Below, piece by piece: positions 16,091 through 24,743 of a stretch of DNA of 64,000 nt (position 1 is its first letter; the number at the start of each line of letters is the position of its first letter). The position numbers and the translations under genes are program-made. Below the pieces are notes generated by a model. That model was given only the letters and a program-made list of their open reading frames with translations, did no database searches and was not told the DNA's origin. Origin of the DNA: Roseomonas sp. (lineage in GTDB: Bacteria; Pseudomonadota; Alphaproteobacteria; Acetobacterales; Acetobacteraceae); assembly GCA_031180725.1 (NCBI GenBank), contig JAPSLO010000007.1, positions 1 to 64,000 on the forward strand. Reading direction: 5' to 3'.

Positions 16091-16678
16091 CTACCAGCGC
16101 CGCACCGGCCCGCAATCCAGGTGGACGAACCCGTCGCGGCGATAGAGCCCAACGCCACCCAGCTGCAGATCCGCCGCGCGCCGTGCCACTTCCAGGCTGA
16201 CGCGCCCGGGCAGCCGGCAATCCGCCGCCATGCCTGACATATGCAGCGAGACAGTGGAGACCCGCCGGCTGCGCTGCGCATTCGAGGCGTTGGTCTCCGG
16301 CGTGCGATAGCCGCTGATGACCTCGTAGTATTCCTCGCCGCTATCCACCGCCTGGGCCACCTGCCACAGCACGTCGAACAGCCGCGGATCCATCGGCGTG
16401 GTCTCCGCCGCCGAAAGGTCGCGGAAGACATAGTCGAGCTGGCGCAGCGCCTCCCGGTCGTAGCGGCCGTCGCGCCAATAGACGCCGGAGAAGCTGTCAT
16501 TCGTGACGAAGCGCCGCACATGCAGCACGCGTGGCGCGCCACCCTGGGCAAAGGCGGGCGCGGCCGCCAGCGTGCCGACGGCGGCGGCCAGGAAGCCCCG
16601 CCGCGAGGTCGTGAAGCCACCGCGCGGCAGGATCTGTTCCGCCCCGCAGCAGGGGCATTGGGCGCCGTGACGCATCAT
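16091..16678 (-). CDS. DUF882/YcbK-like M15-type peptidase, exported
   Basis: This 195-residue protein carries a twin-arginine leader (TSRRGFLAAAVGTLAAAPAFA) preceded by a CPCC-containing head. The DUF882 domain shows zinc-site residues of the M15 type: SLHMSGMAADCRL supplies His and Asp, and the C-terminal DGFVHLDCGPVRRW supplies a second histidine. Also visible are VISGYRTPETN and GGVGLYRRDG. Proteins of this type act on or bind peptidoglycan stem peptides. The start at 16678 lies only 1 base after the stop of the L,D-transpeptidase gene, so the two are co-transcribed and probably act together on the cell wall. Confidence 0.9.
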   Translation of the reverse strand: MMRHGAQCPCCGAEQILPRGGFTTSRRGFLAAAVGTLAAAPAFAQGGAPRVLHVRRFVTNDSFSGVYWRDGRYDREALRQLDYVFRDLSAAETTPMDPRLFDVLWQVAQAVDSGEEYYEVISGYRTPETNASNAQRSRRVSTVSLHMSGMAADCRLPGRVSLEVARRAADLQLGGVGLYRRDGFVHLDCGPVRRW

Positions 16679-16679
16679 C

Positions 16680-18170
16680 TCACACCACCTGCGGGCGCGG
16701 CGGAGCGGAGAGCAGGCGCGCATAGGCCGCATCCAGGCCGTACAGGTCGGGCCGCAGCCGCACCCGTCCATCTTCCACCATCGCAGTCTGGTAGCGCAGC
16801 AGCACCGGCAGCGGACGGCGCAGCGCGACCGCACTGGTCACACGGCTCTCCACCGCGCGCTGCGCCCGCGCCACATCCCAGCCTGCTGTCCCTTCCAGCA
16901 GCAGGGCCATCAGCTCGAAGGGCCGTTCCAGGCGGATGCAGCCAGAGGAGAAGGCGCGGTCGGGCCGGCGGAACAGGTGCCGGTCGGGCGTGTCGTGCAT
17001 GAAGATGTCATCGCTGTTCGGCATGATGAACTTGATGCGGCCCAGCGCATTCGCATCCCCCGCATCCTGGCGGATGATGTAGGGGAAGCGCTGCGGGTTG
17101 ATGGCAGACCAGTCGATGCTGCGCGGGTCGATTTCCACCCGCTCTCCGCCGATGAAGCTGAAGACGCGGAAGCCCCGTTCCATCATGCCCTGCGGATCGC
17201 GGCGGAAGCGCGGCAGAAGGTCCTCCCGCGCATTGCGTTCCGGCACGCCCCAGGGCGGGTTGAACTGGATCGTCGTCATGCGGACGCGCAGCAGTGGCGT
17301 CGCGCGGTCGCGCCGGCCGACGATCACCGTCATGCCCATGATCTCGCGCCCATCCTCCAGCACCGCCAGATGGTAGTCGGGGATGTTCACCTCGATGCGG
17401 CGCTCCGTGCCCTCGGACGCCGCAGCGCGACGCATATCGAGCGCGACGCGGATCTGGTTCACCCGTGCGGAAGCCGGCCGGTTCAGCAAGCCGAGCGAGA
17501 TGCGGCCCACACGGCCATCCACCTCCAGCCCGTTCGCCGCCTGCCAGCGGCGCACGGCGCCTTCCAGCGGCGCATCGTACACCTCGCCGCCATCGGGGGC
17601 GGCGGCGAGGACCGGGTCCTCCGCCGCCAGCCGGGCGCGCAGCAGGGGCACGCGAACCGGATCCATGCTGCCGGGATCGATGGTGGCCTCCCCCGGAATC
17701 GGTTCCCAGCCGCGCTGCGCGATCTGCCGCCACCGTGCCAGTTCCGCCTTCAGCGCGGCAGCGTCGGGCGGCAGCAGGGCGGCGCGCTCGATCACCGCCG
17801 CCGGGTCCGGGGAACCCGCGAGCTCCGCCTGCCAACGATCCAGCCCCACTGCGGCCGGGTCGCGGCGCAGATCGGCGCGGCCCGGGATCTCCCGCACCTT
17901 GCCCAGCAGCAGATCGGTCAGCGCATTGGCCGCGGCGCGGTGCAGGGCCAGGCGGAAGGCCTCGGGATCGGAGGCAGCGAGGCCGGGATCGGGGATGGCG
18001 TAGTGGCGGGGGTCCAGCCCGTCCTCCTCCAGCCGCCGCAGGCGGTCCACCAGGCGGGCGGCGGCGGCGAAGGGGTTGGGCGCTGCGCCCTGCGCCTGGG
18101 CCGGGCCCCCCGGCCTCCCGGCAGCGAGACCGAGAGCGGAGGCGAGCAGGGAGCGGCGAGCCATGCGCAT
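16680..18170 (-). CDS. L,D-transpeptidase of the YcbB (LdtD) type
   Basis: This enzyme of about 496 residues forms 3-3 cross-links in peptidoglycan. The start is placed at 18170 (MRMARRSLLASALG), giving a twin-arginine-like leader; an upstream ATG at 18218 is less likely. A peptidoglycan-binding domain is visible (YDAPLEGAVRRWQAANGLEV followed by DGRVG), then the YkuD catalytic domain with EVNIPDYHLAVLEDGRE, FMHDTPDRHLFRRPDRAFSS and GCIRLERP. The latter holds the His and the catalytic Cys in the SSGCIRLE motif, with the substrate-capping insertion expected in YcbB. It is followed at once by the DUF882 peptidase gene. Confidence 0.93.
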   Translation of the reverse strand: MRMARRSLLASALGLAAGRPGGPAQAQGAAPNPFAAAARLVDRLRRLEEDGLDPRHYAIPDPGLAASDPEAFRLALHRAAANALTDLLLGKVREIPGRADLRRDPAAVGLDRWQAELAGSPDPAAVIERAALLPPDAAALKAELARWRQIAQRGWEPIPGEATIDPGSMDPVRVPLLRARLAAEDPVLAAAPDGGEVYDAPLEGAVRRWQAANGLEVDGRVGRISLGLLNRPASARVNQIRVALDMRRAAASEGTERRIEVNIPDYHLAVLEDGREIMGMTVIVGRRDRATPLLRVRMTTIQFNPPWGVPERNAREDLLPRFRRDPQGMMERGFRVFSFIGGERVEIDPRSIDWSAINPQRFPYIIRQDAGDANALGRIKFIMPNSDDIFMHDTPDRHLFRRPDRAFSSGCIRLERPFELMALLLEGTAGWDVARAQRAVESRVTSAVALRRPLPVLLRYQTAMVEDGRVRLRPDLYGLDAAYARLLSAPPRPQVV

Positions 18171-18248
18171 GCCGTTTGGATTACCTCTCGTTGCAGGGGG
18201 GTGCCAAGAGTCGCGCACCCGTAGGGGCGGCTGGGCTTGCTGGCGGCC

Positions 18249-19001
18249 CTATCGCCCGCCGCTGACGTCCAGCACCGCGCCGGTGACATAGGAAGCGGCG
18301 CCGGAGAGCAGCCAGAGCACAGCCTCCGCCACCTCCTCCGGTGTGCCGAGCCGCTTCATGGGCACGGTGGGCACTATGCGGTCCACCCGTTCGGGGATGC
18401 CGGCGCGGGCATGGATCTCGGTGTCGATCATGCCGGGGGCCACGGCGTTCACCCGCACCCCTTCGGTCGCCAGCTCCTTGGCCAGCCCTTTCACCAGCAC
18501 GTCCACGGCACCCTTGGAGGCGGCGTAGTGGATGAACTCGAAGGGCGCGCCGAAGGCGGGGGCGCGGGAGGAGATGCAGCAGATCGCCCCGCCTGCGCCG
18601 CCCAGGCCGGTGGCCATTCGCCGGGCGGCCTCGCGGCAGGAAGCGGCCAGGCCCAGGACATTCACCTCGAACACCTGCCGCCAGGTCTCATCCGTGCTGT
18701 CCAGGAAGGTGGAGGCGGGGCCGGTGATGCCGGCATTGGCCACCAGCCCGTCCAACCGGCCGAAGCGGGTGTCGCCGGCGGCGAAGAGGCGCGCCACCGC
18801 GGCGGGATCGGCGGCATCGGCCTGCACCAGCTCCACCGCCGCGCCGGCGGCGCGGCAGGCGGCAGCGGTCTCCTCGGCGGCGGCCCGGCTGCTGCCCCAA
18901 CTCAGCAGCAGGTCATGGCCCCTGGCGGCGGCCAGCCGCGCCACCGCGGCACCAATGCCGCGGCCGGCGCCGGTCACGGCCAGGACGGGACGCAGGCTCA
19001 T
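18249..19001 (-). CDS. Short-chain dehydrogenase/reductase (SDR)
   Basis: This 250-residue NAD(P)-dependent oxidoreductase is of the classical SDR type. It has the Rossmann motif TGAGRGIG at residues 10-17, NAG at 89-91, catalytic serine at 144-145, YAASK with Tyr159 and Lys163, and the C-terminal GMIDTEIHARAG and SYVTGAVLDVSGG. The lack of an acidic residue at the usual end of beta-2 (SWGSSRAAAEE) fits NADP preference, as in FabG-like members. It stands alone upstream of the L,D-transpeptidase gene. The substrate is unknown. Confidence 0.92.
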   Translation of the reverse strand: MSLRPVLAVTGAGRGIGAAVARLAAARGHDLLLSWGSSRAAAEETAAACRAAGAAVELVQADAADPAAVARLFAAGDTRFGRLDGLVANAGITGPASTFLDSTDETWRQVFEVNVLGLAASCREAARRMATGLGGAGGAICCISSRAPAFGAPFEFIHYAASKGAVDVLVKGLAKELATEGVRVNAVAPGMIDTEIHARAGIPERVDRIVPTVPMKRLGTPEEVAEAVLWLLSGAASYVTGAVLDVSGGR

Positions 19002-19156
19002 TTCCGCACAGCCCTCGGCGCGGGAAGACAGCGGGCGACGCGGCGCGCGCCGGCCTGCGGCGGATAAGGCGTGTCGCCGTGCAAGGCATCACTCCAGGCA
19101 ATGGTCGGCTCAGCATGCCATGCTCCGCTGGCCCTGTCGCCCGGCCAGGGTGCGCC

Positions 19157-19399
19157 TCAGTAGAAGAGCTGGCTGATCGCCCAGCCGATCGCCAGGACCA
19201 CCGCCACCACCATGGCCAGGGAACCCAGCAGGGGCCAGACCTCCGAGCCACGCGGCGCACCTTCCTCCGGCTTGTAGGTGGGACGCGGGGGCAGATCGCC
19301 GTGCCGAAGGGGGCCAGTCTCCGCCGGCGGGGCCATCACCTCCTCCGCCCGCGGGCCGAAGCGGAGCGGGTCCCGGGACTCGCCCTGCCTGCCGGACAT
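19157..19399 (-). CDS. Small single-pass membrane protein
   Basis: This 80-residue protein has a hydrophilic, proline-rich N-terminal part (PLRFGPRAEEVMAPPAETGP) and a single C-terminal transmembrane helix at about 57-78 (VWPLLGSLAMVVAVVLAIGW), ending in SQLFY. The ATG at 19399 is preferred within a longer open frame because AGGAGG lies about 10 bases upstream. No family is recognised. It is divergent from the PEP-mutase-family gene across 109 bp. Confidence 0.7.
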   Translation of the reverse strand: MSGRQGESRDPLRFGPRAEEVMAPPAETGPLRHGDLPPRPTYKPEEGAPRGSEVWPLLGSLAMVVAVVLAIGWAISQLFY

Positions 19400-19508
19400 G
19401 GTGCTGGCCTCCTCTCGCCGTGGCAGCGTCGCGGCGGCCCGGTTGACGCAGGCCTCCGGGCGCGCCACGCCTCCGCGGCGGAGAACAGGTTTCGAAAGGA
19501 AGCGTTCC

Positions 19509-20405
19509 ATGGCCAATCCGTCGCTGCGCCAGGCCCTGCAGGCGGACGAGTTCATCCTCGCCCCCGGCGTCTTCGACATGATCTCCGCCAAGGTCGCGGA
19601 CGGCATGGGCTTCCGCGCGCTCTACGCCACCGGCTTCGGCACCGTGGCCTCGCATCTGGGCGTGGCGGATGCCGGCATCGCGACCTACACCGATATGGTC
19701 TCCCGCATGGGCACCATCGCGCGCGGCTGCCGCACGCCGCTGATCGCGGATGCCGATACCGGCTATGGCGGGCTGCTGAATGTGCGCCACACCGTCGCGG
19801 GCTACGAGATGGCGGGCGTCAGCGGCATCCAGCTCGAGGACCAGGAGATGCCGAAGAAGTGCGGCCACACGCCCGGCCGCCGTGTCATCCCGGCCGAGGA
19901 GATGGTGCTGAAGATCCGCGTCGCGGCGGAGACGCGCAGCTCGCCCGACTTCCTCATCATCGCGCGCACCGATGCGCGCACCAGCCTGGGCCTGGAGGAA
20001 GCGATCCGCCGCGGGAAGATGTATGCCGAGGCCGGTGCCGATGTGATCTTCGTGGAAAGCCCGGAGACCGAGGCCGAGATGGCCGAGATCGGGAAGCAGA
20101 TCAAGAAGCCGCTGTTCGCCAACATGGTGGAAGGCGGCCGCACGCCGATCCTGCCGGCGGAGAAGCTGCACGCAATGGGCTACCGCATCGCGATCTACCC
20201 CGCGATCGGCTTCCTGACCGCCGCCCGCGCGCTGGAGAAGGCCTATGCGCAGCTCAAGCAGGACGGCCATTCGAACAACCTGCCGGCCGATGCCTCTTAC
20301 GGCTTCGGACGGATGTGCGAGCTGATGGGCTTCCCGGAGGTCTGGGACTTCGACCGGAAATGGGCGGAGATCGCCGGCAACCTGCCTTCGAAAGCCGCGG
20401 AGTGA
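19509..20405 (+). CDS. Isocitrate lyase/PEP mutase family enzyme
   Basis: This 298-residue TIM-barrel enzyme of the ICL/PEPM superfamily has the Mg-binding ADADTGYG at residues 80-87, ED at 110-111 and the loop KKCGHTPGR with Cys118, the general acid of lyases. The sequence fits the 2-methylisocitrate lyase, oxaloacetate decarboxylase or dimethylmalate lyase group rather than phosphonate mutases. AAGGAAG precedes the ATG. The HAD gene follows after 8 bp and is probably in the same operon. The exact substrate cannot be fixed from sequence; clusters like this often serve C4/C5 acid breakdown. Confidence 0.9.
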   Translation: MANPSLRQALQADEFILAPGVFDMISAKVADGMGFRALYATGFGTVASHLGVADAGIATYTDMVSRMGTIARGCRTPLIADADTGYGGLLNVRHTVAGYEMAGVSGIQLEDQEMPKKCGHTPGRRVIPAEEMVLKIRVAAETRSSPDFLIIARTDARTSLGLEEAIRRGKMYAEAGADVIFVESPETEAEMAEIGKQIKKPLFANMVEGGRTPILPAEKLHAMGYRIAIYPAIGFLTAARALEKAYAQLKQDGHSNNLPADASYGFGRMCELMGFPEVWDFDRKWAEIAGNLPSKAAE

Positions 20406-20413
20406 CGCCAACC

Positions 20414-21136
20414 ATGCCGCCCGTGCAGGCGCTGCTGTTCGATGTCTTCGGCACCGTCGTGGACTGGCGCAGCGGCATCGCACGGGAAGCCGCGCCCTTC
20501 CTGGCGCGCCACGGCATCGGCGCCATGGATGCGCACGCCTTCGCCGATGCCTGGCGCGCCCGCTACCAGCCGGCGATGGAGGCGGTGCGCAGCGGCGCCC
20601 GGCCCTTCACCCGGCTGGATACCCTGCACCGGGAGAATCTGGAGAGCCTGCTGCGCGAGGCCGGCGCCGACCCTGACGCCATCCCGGAAACGGAGCTGGA
20701 GGCGCTGAACCGCGCCTGGCACCGCCTGGATCCCTGGCCCGATTCGGTGGCCGGCCTGTTGCGCCTGAAACAGCGCTTCATCATCGCGCCGCTGTCGAAC
20801 GGCAATGTCGCGCTATTGCTGAACATGGCCAAGCGCGCCGGCCTGCCCTGGGACGCGATCCTGGGGGCGGAGGTGGCGCAGGCCTACAAGCCGCGGCCAG
20901 AGGCCTATCTGCGCACCGCGGAGATCCTGGGCCTGCCGCCCGGCGCCTGCATGCTGGTGGCCGCGCATAACGACGACCTGGCCGCCGCAAGGCGCTGCGG
21001 CCTGGCCACCGCCTTCGTCCCGCGCCCCGCTGAATACGGCCCCGGCCAGACCAAAGACCTGACACCCGCCGAGGCCTGGGACCTGGTGGCGCCGGATTTC
21101 GGCGCCCTGGCGGACGCCCTGGGCTGCCCGGCTTGA
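20414..21136 (+). CDS. Haloacid dehalogenase type II / HAD hydrolase
   Basis: This 240-residue HAD-fold hydrolase has the nucleophile Asp10 in LLFDVFGTVVDW, Ser128 in PLSNGN, Lys159 in AYKPRPEAY and an acidic pair in VAAHNDDL (187-188). The spacing and FDVFGTVVDWR favour the L-2-haloacid dehalogenase branch; a phosphatase role is not excluded. It is 8 bp after the PEP-mutase-family gene and likely co-transcribed. Confidence 0.88.
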   Translation: MPPVQALLFDVFGTVVDWRSGIAREAAPFLARHGIGAMDAHAFADAWRARYQPAMEAVRSGARPFTRLDTLHRENLESLLREAGADPDAIPETELEALNRAWHRLDPWPDSVAGLLRLKQRFIIAPLSNGNVALLLNMAKRAGLPWDAILGAEVAQAYKPRPEAYLRTAEILGLPPGACMLVAAHNDDLAAARRCGLATAFVPRPAEYGPGQTKDLTPAEAWDLVAPDFGALADALGCPA

Positions 21137-21167
21137 ACGGGCCCGCCAACCCCGCGAGATTGCTTCC

Positions 21168-22343
21168 ATGTCCTTCCCGCATGACGACCGGCCCTGGGCC
21201 GACACTGCCGGCTTCCTGCGCGAGCGCATGGGTGCCACGGACCGGGTGGTGGCGCCCGATCCCTTCCGCTTCGCCATTCCCCGCGCCACGCGCTTCGGCC
21301 AGATCCGCGGCGAGACGCCGAAGAACTTCGACTGGATCGTGGTGCACAAGGGAGAGCTGGACCGCATCCCGCGCGGCTTCCTGACCTCCCTCTCCGCGCA
21401 GGCGGTGCCGGTCTTCGCCAACGAGGTCTTCGTGGTCTTCGCCTCCTCGCCGGCGCCGGACCTGTCGGACCAGAGCGAGACCGATCATGTCCGCGCCTTC
21501 GCGGTCGGCGTGGAATCGCTACCCCCCGCGCCGGCCACCCCGCCCCCGCCCAATGGCATCAGTGCCATTCGGGTGCCGGCCGCGCCGATGGCCCCGGTGG
21601 TGCGCGGCCTGCGCGCCGCCCGCCCGGTGCGCGAGCCCGGCCAGGCCCCTACCCGCCCCTGGCAGATCGCCGGCAGCATCCCCGGCGTTGCCCGCGAGCG
21701 CGCCTTCCAGGAGGAGCTGGACCGGCTGGTGGTGGATTATGTCGGCACCGCGGAAGGAATGGCGGTGCTCGACATCGGCTGCGGCAGCGGCCGGCTGGCG
21801 CCCCTGCTGACGGAGGCCGCCAGCGTGACCGGGGTGGACCTGGCGGCCGAAGCGCTGGCCCGCGCGCGCAGCCGCCATGCGCAACTGCCTGGCTTCCGCT
21901 TCGTGCGCATGGATGCGGCACAGCTCGGCTTCGAGGCCGCGAGCTTCGACCTGGCCCTGATGCTGGACGTGCTGGACATGCTGGCCGACCCGGCCGCCGC
22001 TCTGGCGGAGGCCGCGCGCGTGCTGGCGCGCGGCGGGCGGCTGATGGTGACCGCCACCAACAAGGACAGCCTGCCTTTCCGCGCCATGCGGCGCCTGTCC
22101 CTGCCAGTGCCGCTGCCCGGCGTCTCGGTGCAGGAATTGTCGGGGATGCTGCGCGCTGTGGGACTTTCCCCGGTGCGCATGGATGGGCTGTTCCTCTCGC
22201 TCGGCTGGTCGCTGCCAGGCATCGGCGGCGCGATGGGCGCGCTGGAGGAAGACCCGGAATTCATCGAGGCCATGCGCCTGCTGGGCCGCCGCTGCGGGCC
22301 CGACCAGGCGCTGGTGATCTGCATGATGGCGCGGAAGGACTGA
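21168..22343 (+). CDS. SAM-dependent methyltransferase with unknown N-terminal domain
   Basis: In this 391-residue two-part protein, residues about 40-95 form an unrecognised small domain (PKNFDWIVVHKGELDRIPRG, VPVFANEVFVVFAS) and 115-165 are a Pro-rich linker. From about 165 comes a class I methyltransferase with VLDIGCGSGRL (201-210), VTGVDLAAEAL, an acidic residue in VRMDAAQLGF, and LMLDVLDMLADPAAALAEAA. It resembles UbiE/Coq5 or type 11 methyltransferases; the substrate is unknown. A start at 21168 follows a weak ribosome-binding site. Confidence 0.85.
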   Translation: MSFPHDDRPWADTAGFLRERMGATDRVVAPDPFRFAIPRATRFGQIRGETPKNFDWIVVHKGELDRIPRGFLTSLSAQAVPVFANEVFVVFASSPAPDLSDQSETDHVRAFAVGVESLPPAPATPPPPNGISAIRVPAAPMAPVVRGLRAARPVREPGQAPTRPWQIAGSIPGVARERAFQEELDRLVVDYVGTAEGMAVLDIGCGSGRLAPLLTEAASVTGVDLAAEALARARSRHAQLPGFRFVRMDAAQLGFEAASFDLALMLDVLDMLADPAAALAEAARVLARGGRLMVTATNKDSLPFRAMRRLSLPVPLPGVSVQELSGMLRAVGLSPVRMDGLFLSLGWSLPGIGGAMGALEEDPEFIEAMRLLGRRCGPDQALVICMMARKD

Positions 22344-22360
22344 CGGCTTGGCCCGTACCC

Positions 22361-22461
22361 CGCCCATGAAGTCCTGACTCGCGGCGGGCAAAGCCCACGG
22401 AGGCCGCATTCCGGAGGCGGCTGGCGTCTGAAACATGAAGTGCGCCGGCACTTCATGGGCC
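22361..22461. repeat. Inverted repeat built from CATGAAGT
   Basis: A perfect 24-bp palindrome at 22434-22457 has arms CATGAAGTGC and GCACTTCATG around GCCG. The half GCCCATGAAGT recurs at 22362-22372 and pairs with ACTTCATGGGC at 22450-22460, so two alternative stems of the same sequence exist. It lies between the converging methyltransferase and VOC genes, where a terminator is expected; there is no T-run. Confidence 0.6.
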
Positions 22462-22466
22462 AGGTA

Positions 22467-22842
22467 TCACCCCGCCGCCCGGATCTCCTCGGCGAAGGTC
22501 AGGCGGTTGCCATCCGGGTCGCGCAGCGAGAATTCGCGCAACCCGTACCAGAAATCGGTCGGCGGCACCTCGATCGGGCAGCCGCGGCCGACGAGTTCGG
22601 CGTGCAGCGCATCCACCTCCGTGACCATCACATGCAGATGCGCCTGGCCCAGCGCCGCGGGCGCCCGGCGTTCCGGCCTCAGGTTCAGCACCAGCGCGCC
22701 GCGTTCCACCGCCATGGTCGGACAGATCGCCAACGCGGAAGCATTCCGTGCAGCCCAGGCGCTGCACATGGAAGCGGATGGCCGCCGCGACATCAGCGAC
22801 CACCAGCGTGGCGGAGAGACGCAGCAGGCGCGGGCCGGTCAC
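22467..22842 (-). pseudogene. VOC (glyoxalase/bleomycin resistance) family gene with frameshift
   Basis: Two overlapping minus-strand frames together make one VOC-fold protein of about 125 residues. The first, from a GTG at 22842 (LLRLSATLVVADVAAAIRFH through ECFRVGD), ends near 22726. The second continues with PTMAVERGALVLNLRPERRA, the metal-site-like HLHVMVTEVDALH, and FSLRDPDGNRLTFAEE up to 22467. The join requires a single-base shift at about 22722-22728, with no long homopolymer there. Either the gene is broken or the base call is wrong. The GTG overlaps the stop of the Bug gene upstream (GTGA), so it was translationally coupled to it. Confidence 0.75.
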
Positions 22843-23840
22843 TCCACGCGAATGCCGCCCTCGCGGATGATCGGCGTCCAGCGCGCCACCTCGCGCCGGA
22901 TATGGCTGGCAAAATCCTCGGGCGAGCCGCCCACCATGACGCCGGCCTGCGTGTTGAAGACGGCCTGCTGCACCTCCGGCATCGCAGCGATCTTCCCGAA
23001 TACCTCATTCACCCGCCGCACCAGTGCCGGGTCCATCCCGGGCGGGGCGACGACGCCGTGCCAGACCGCGCATTCGAAGCCGGGCAGCACGGAGGAGACC
23101 GCCGGCACGCCGGGCAGCGCCGGCGTGCCGCCCGTGGTGCCGATCGCCAACGCCTTCGCATTGCCCGCCCGTATCTGGCCGATGCCGGAGGAGACTGTGG
23201 GAAAGCCGAACTGCGCATCGCCGCGCACCAGCGCCGTCACCATCTCCGCCCCGCTGCGGTACGGCACATGCACCATGCGGATGCCGGCCATAGAGAGGAA
23301 CAACGCCATGAAAAGATGGCTGCCATTGCCATTGCCGGCCGAGGAATAGGTGAAGCCATCGGGCCGGGCCTTGGCCTGGGCGATCACCTCCTCGACGGAA
23401 TTCGCGGTGACGGAGGGATGCGCCATCAGCACCGCGGGCAGGTTCACCAGGTGGATAACCGGCGTGAAGCTGGTGGGCGGGTCGTAGCTGAGGTTGGGGT
23501 TCAGCTCCTTCCCGATGGCGTTGGCGCCGATATCGGCCATCATCAGCACGCTGCCATCGGGGCGTTCGCGCGCCACCGACTGGCCGGCGATAGTGCCGCC
23601 GGCGCCGGCGCGGTTCTCCACCACCAGAGTCTGGCCGTTGGCGACCTCCGGGAAGCGTTGCGCGAAAGTGCGGGAGAGGGTGTCGATCGCGCCGCCCGCG
23701 CCGAAGGGCACGACCAGCCGCACCGGCCGGTCCGGCCACGCGGCCTGCGCGCGTGTCGCGGCCGGCCAGAGCGCAGGCACCGCCAGGGCGCCGGCCAGAA
23801 AGCCGCGACGAGGCAACAAGGCGGAGCCGATTCGGTGCAT
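22839..23840 (-). CDS. Bug-family (TctC-like) tripartite tricarboxylate transporter binding protein
   Basis: This 333-residue periplasmic binding protein has its start at 23840 (MHRIGSALLPRRGFLAGALA, twin-arginine-like) because GGGAGGA lies 7 bases upstream; an open frame further upstream lacks a ribosome-binding site. Family hallmarks are AAWPDRPVRLVVPFGAGGAI, VENRAGAGGTIAG, MVHVPYRSGAEM and the ending VARWTPIIREGGIRVE. The only co-directional neighbour is the frameshifted VOC gene, which overlaps its stop. DUF1028 and MFS genes diverge from it. No carrier subunits are present and the ligand is unknown. Confidence 0.92.
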   Translation of the reverse strand: MHRIGSALLPRRGFLAGALAVPALWPAATRAQAAWPDRPVRLVVPFGAGGAIDTLSRTFAQRFPEVANGQTLVVENRAGAGGTIAGQSVARERPDGSVLMMADIGANAIGKELNPNLSYDPPTSFTPVIHLVNLPAVLMAHPSVTANSVEEVIAQAKARPDGFTYSSAGNGNGSHLFMALFLSMAGIRMVHVPYRSGAEMVTALVRGDAQFGFPTVSSGIGQIRAGNAKALAIGTTGGTPALPGVPAVSSVLPGFECAVWHGVVAPPGMDPALVRRVNEVFGKIAAMPEVQQAVFNTQAGVMVGGSPEDFASHIRREVARWTPIIREGGIRVE

Positions 23841-23945
23841 CACGTATCCTCCCGGGTATTTTGTGCAAAATGATGCAGGCCGCGCTTGCCCGCAACGAGG
23901 GAACGCCATTTAGTGCCCGGGTGACGTTCAGCGGCAGGATTCCGC

Positions 23946-24665
23946 ATGACCTGGTCCATCGTCGCGCATGAGCCCGCCACCGGCGCCTTCGCCGTGGCGG
24001 TGAGCACATGCGCCTTCGCCGTCGGCGCCTCCTGCCCCTTCGTACGGGCGGGGGTGGGGGCGGTCTCTACGCAGTCCATGACCAACCGCTATCTGGGCCC
24101 GGCCGTGCTGGATGGGCTGGCGCGCGGCCTGTCGCCGGCCGCGGCGATCGAAGGCGCGCTGGCAGGCGATGAGGGCAAGGGCCTGCGGCAGATCCACGCC
24201 GTGGACCGGCACGGCCGCAGCGCCGCCTGGACCGGCCGGAACTGCGTGGAATGGTGCGGCGAGATCACCTCCACCAATGTCTCCTTCGCCGGAAACATGC
24301 TGGCCGGGCCACAGGTGCTGGCTGATACCTATGCCGCCTTCGTCGCCCATGGCGAATTGCCGCTGCCCGAAAGGCTGCTGGCCGCGATGGATGCCGGCGA
24401 GGCCGCGGGCGGTGACCGGCGCGGGCGGCAATCCGCCGCGCTGGTGATGGTCACCACGGAGGACTTCCCCGACCTGTCCATCCGCGTCGACGACCATGTC
24501 CAGCCGCTGGCGGAGCTGGAACGGCTGTACCGTATCTGGCTGCGCCAGCGCGCGCCCTTCCTGCGGGAGCAGCCGAGCAAGGCGCGGCCTTCCGGCCTGA
24601 CCGACATGGATGCCATCGAGGCGCGCTGGGCCCGGACCGGGCTGGACCTGAAGTTCCGACGCTGA
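23946..24665 (+). CDS. DUF1028 family protein (Ntn-hydrolase-like)
   Basis: This 239-residue protein opens with MTWSIVAHEPATGAFAVAVS and has the conserved GVGAVSTQSMTNRYLGP and TNVSFAGNMLAGPQVL stretches of DUF1028. The family has an Ntn-hydrolase-type fold and often sits next to amidase, peptidase or peptide-transport genes. It is divergent from the Bug gene (105-bp gap) and followed by an MFS carrier and a Gfo/Idh/MocA oxidoreductase in the same direction, so it may belong to a small catabolic unit. The reaction is not established for the family. Confidence 0.9.
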   Translation: MTWSIVAHEPATGAFAVAVSTCAFAVGASCPFVRAGVGAVSTQSMTNRYLGPAVLDGLARGLSPAAAIEGALAGDEGKGLRQIHAVDRHGRSAAWTGRNCVEWCGEITSTNVSFAGNMLAGPQVLADTYAAFVAHGELPLPERLLAAMDAGEAAGGDRRGRQSAALVMVTTEDFPDLSIRVDDHVQPLAELERLYRIWLRQRAPFLREQPSKARPSGLTDMDAIEARWARTGLDLKFRR

Positions 24666-24743
24666 GCCCGAGGCGCTGAACCGCGGGGAGTGTACGGGGG
24701 CCGGCTGGACGGGTAGGCCCCGCCGGCCCACCCTGGGCTGCGC

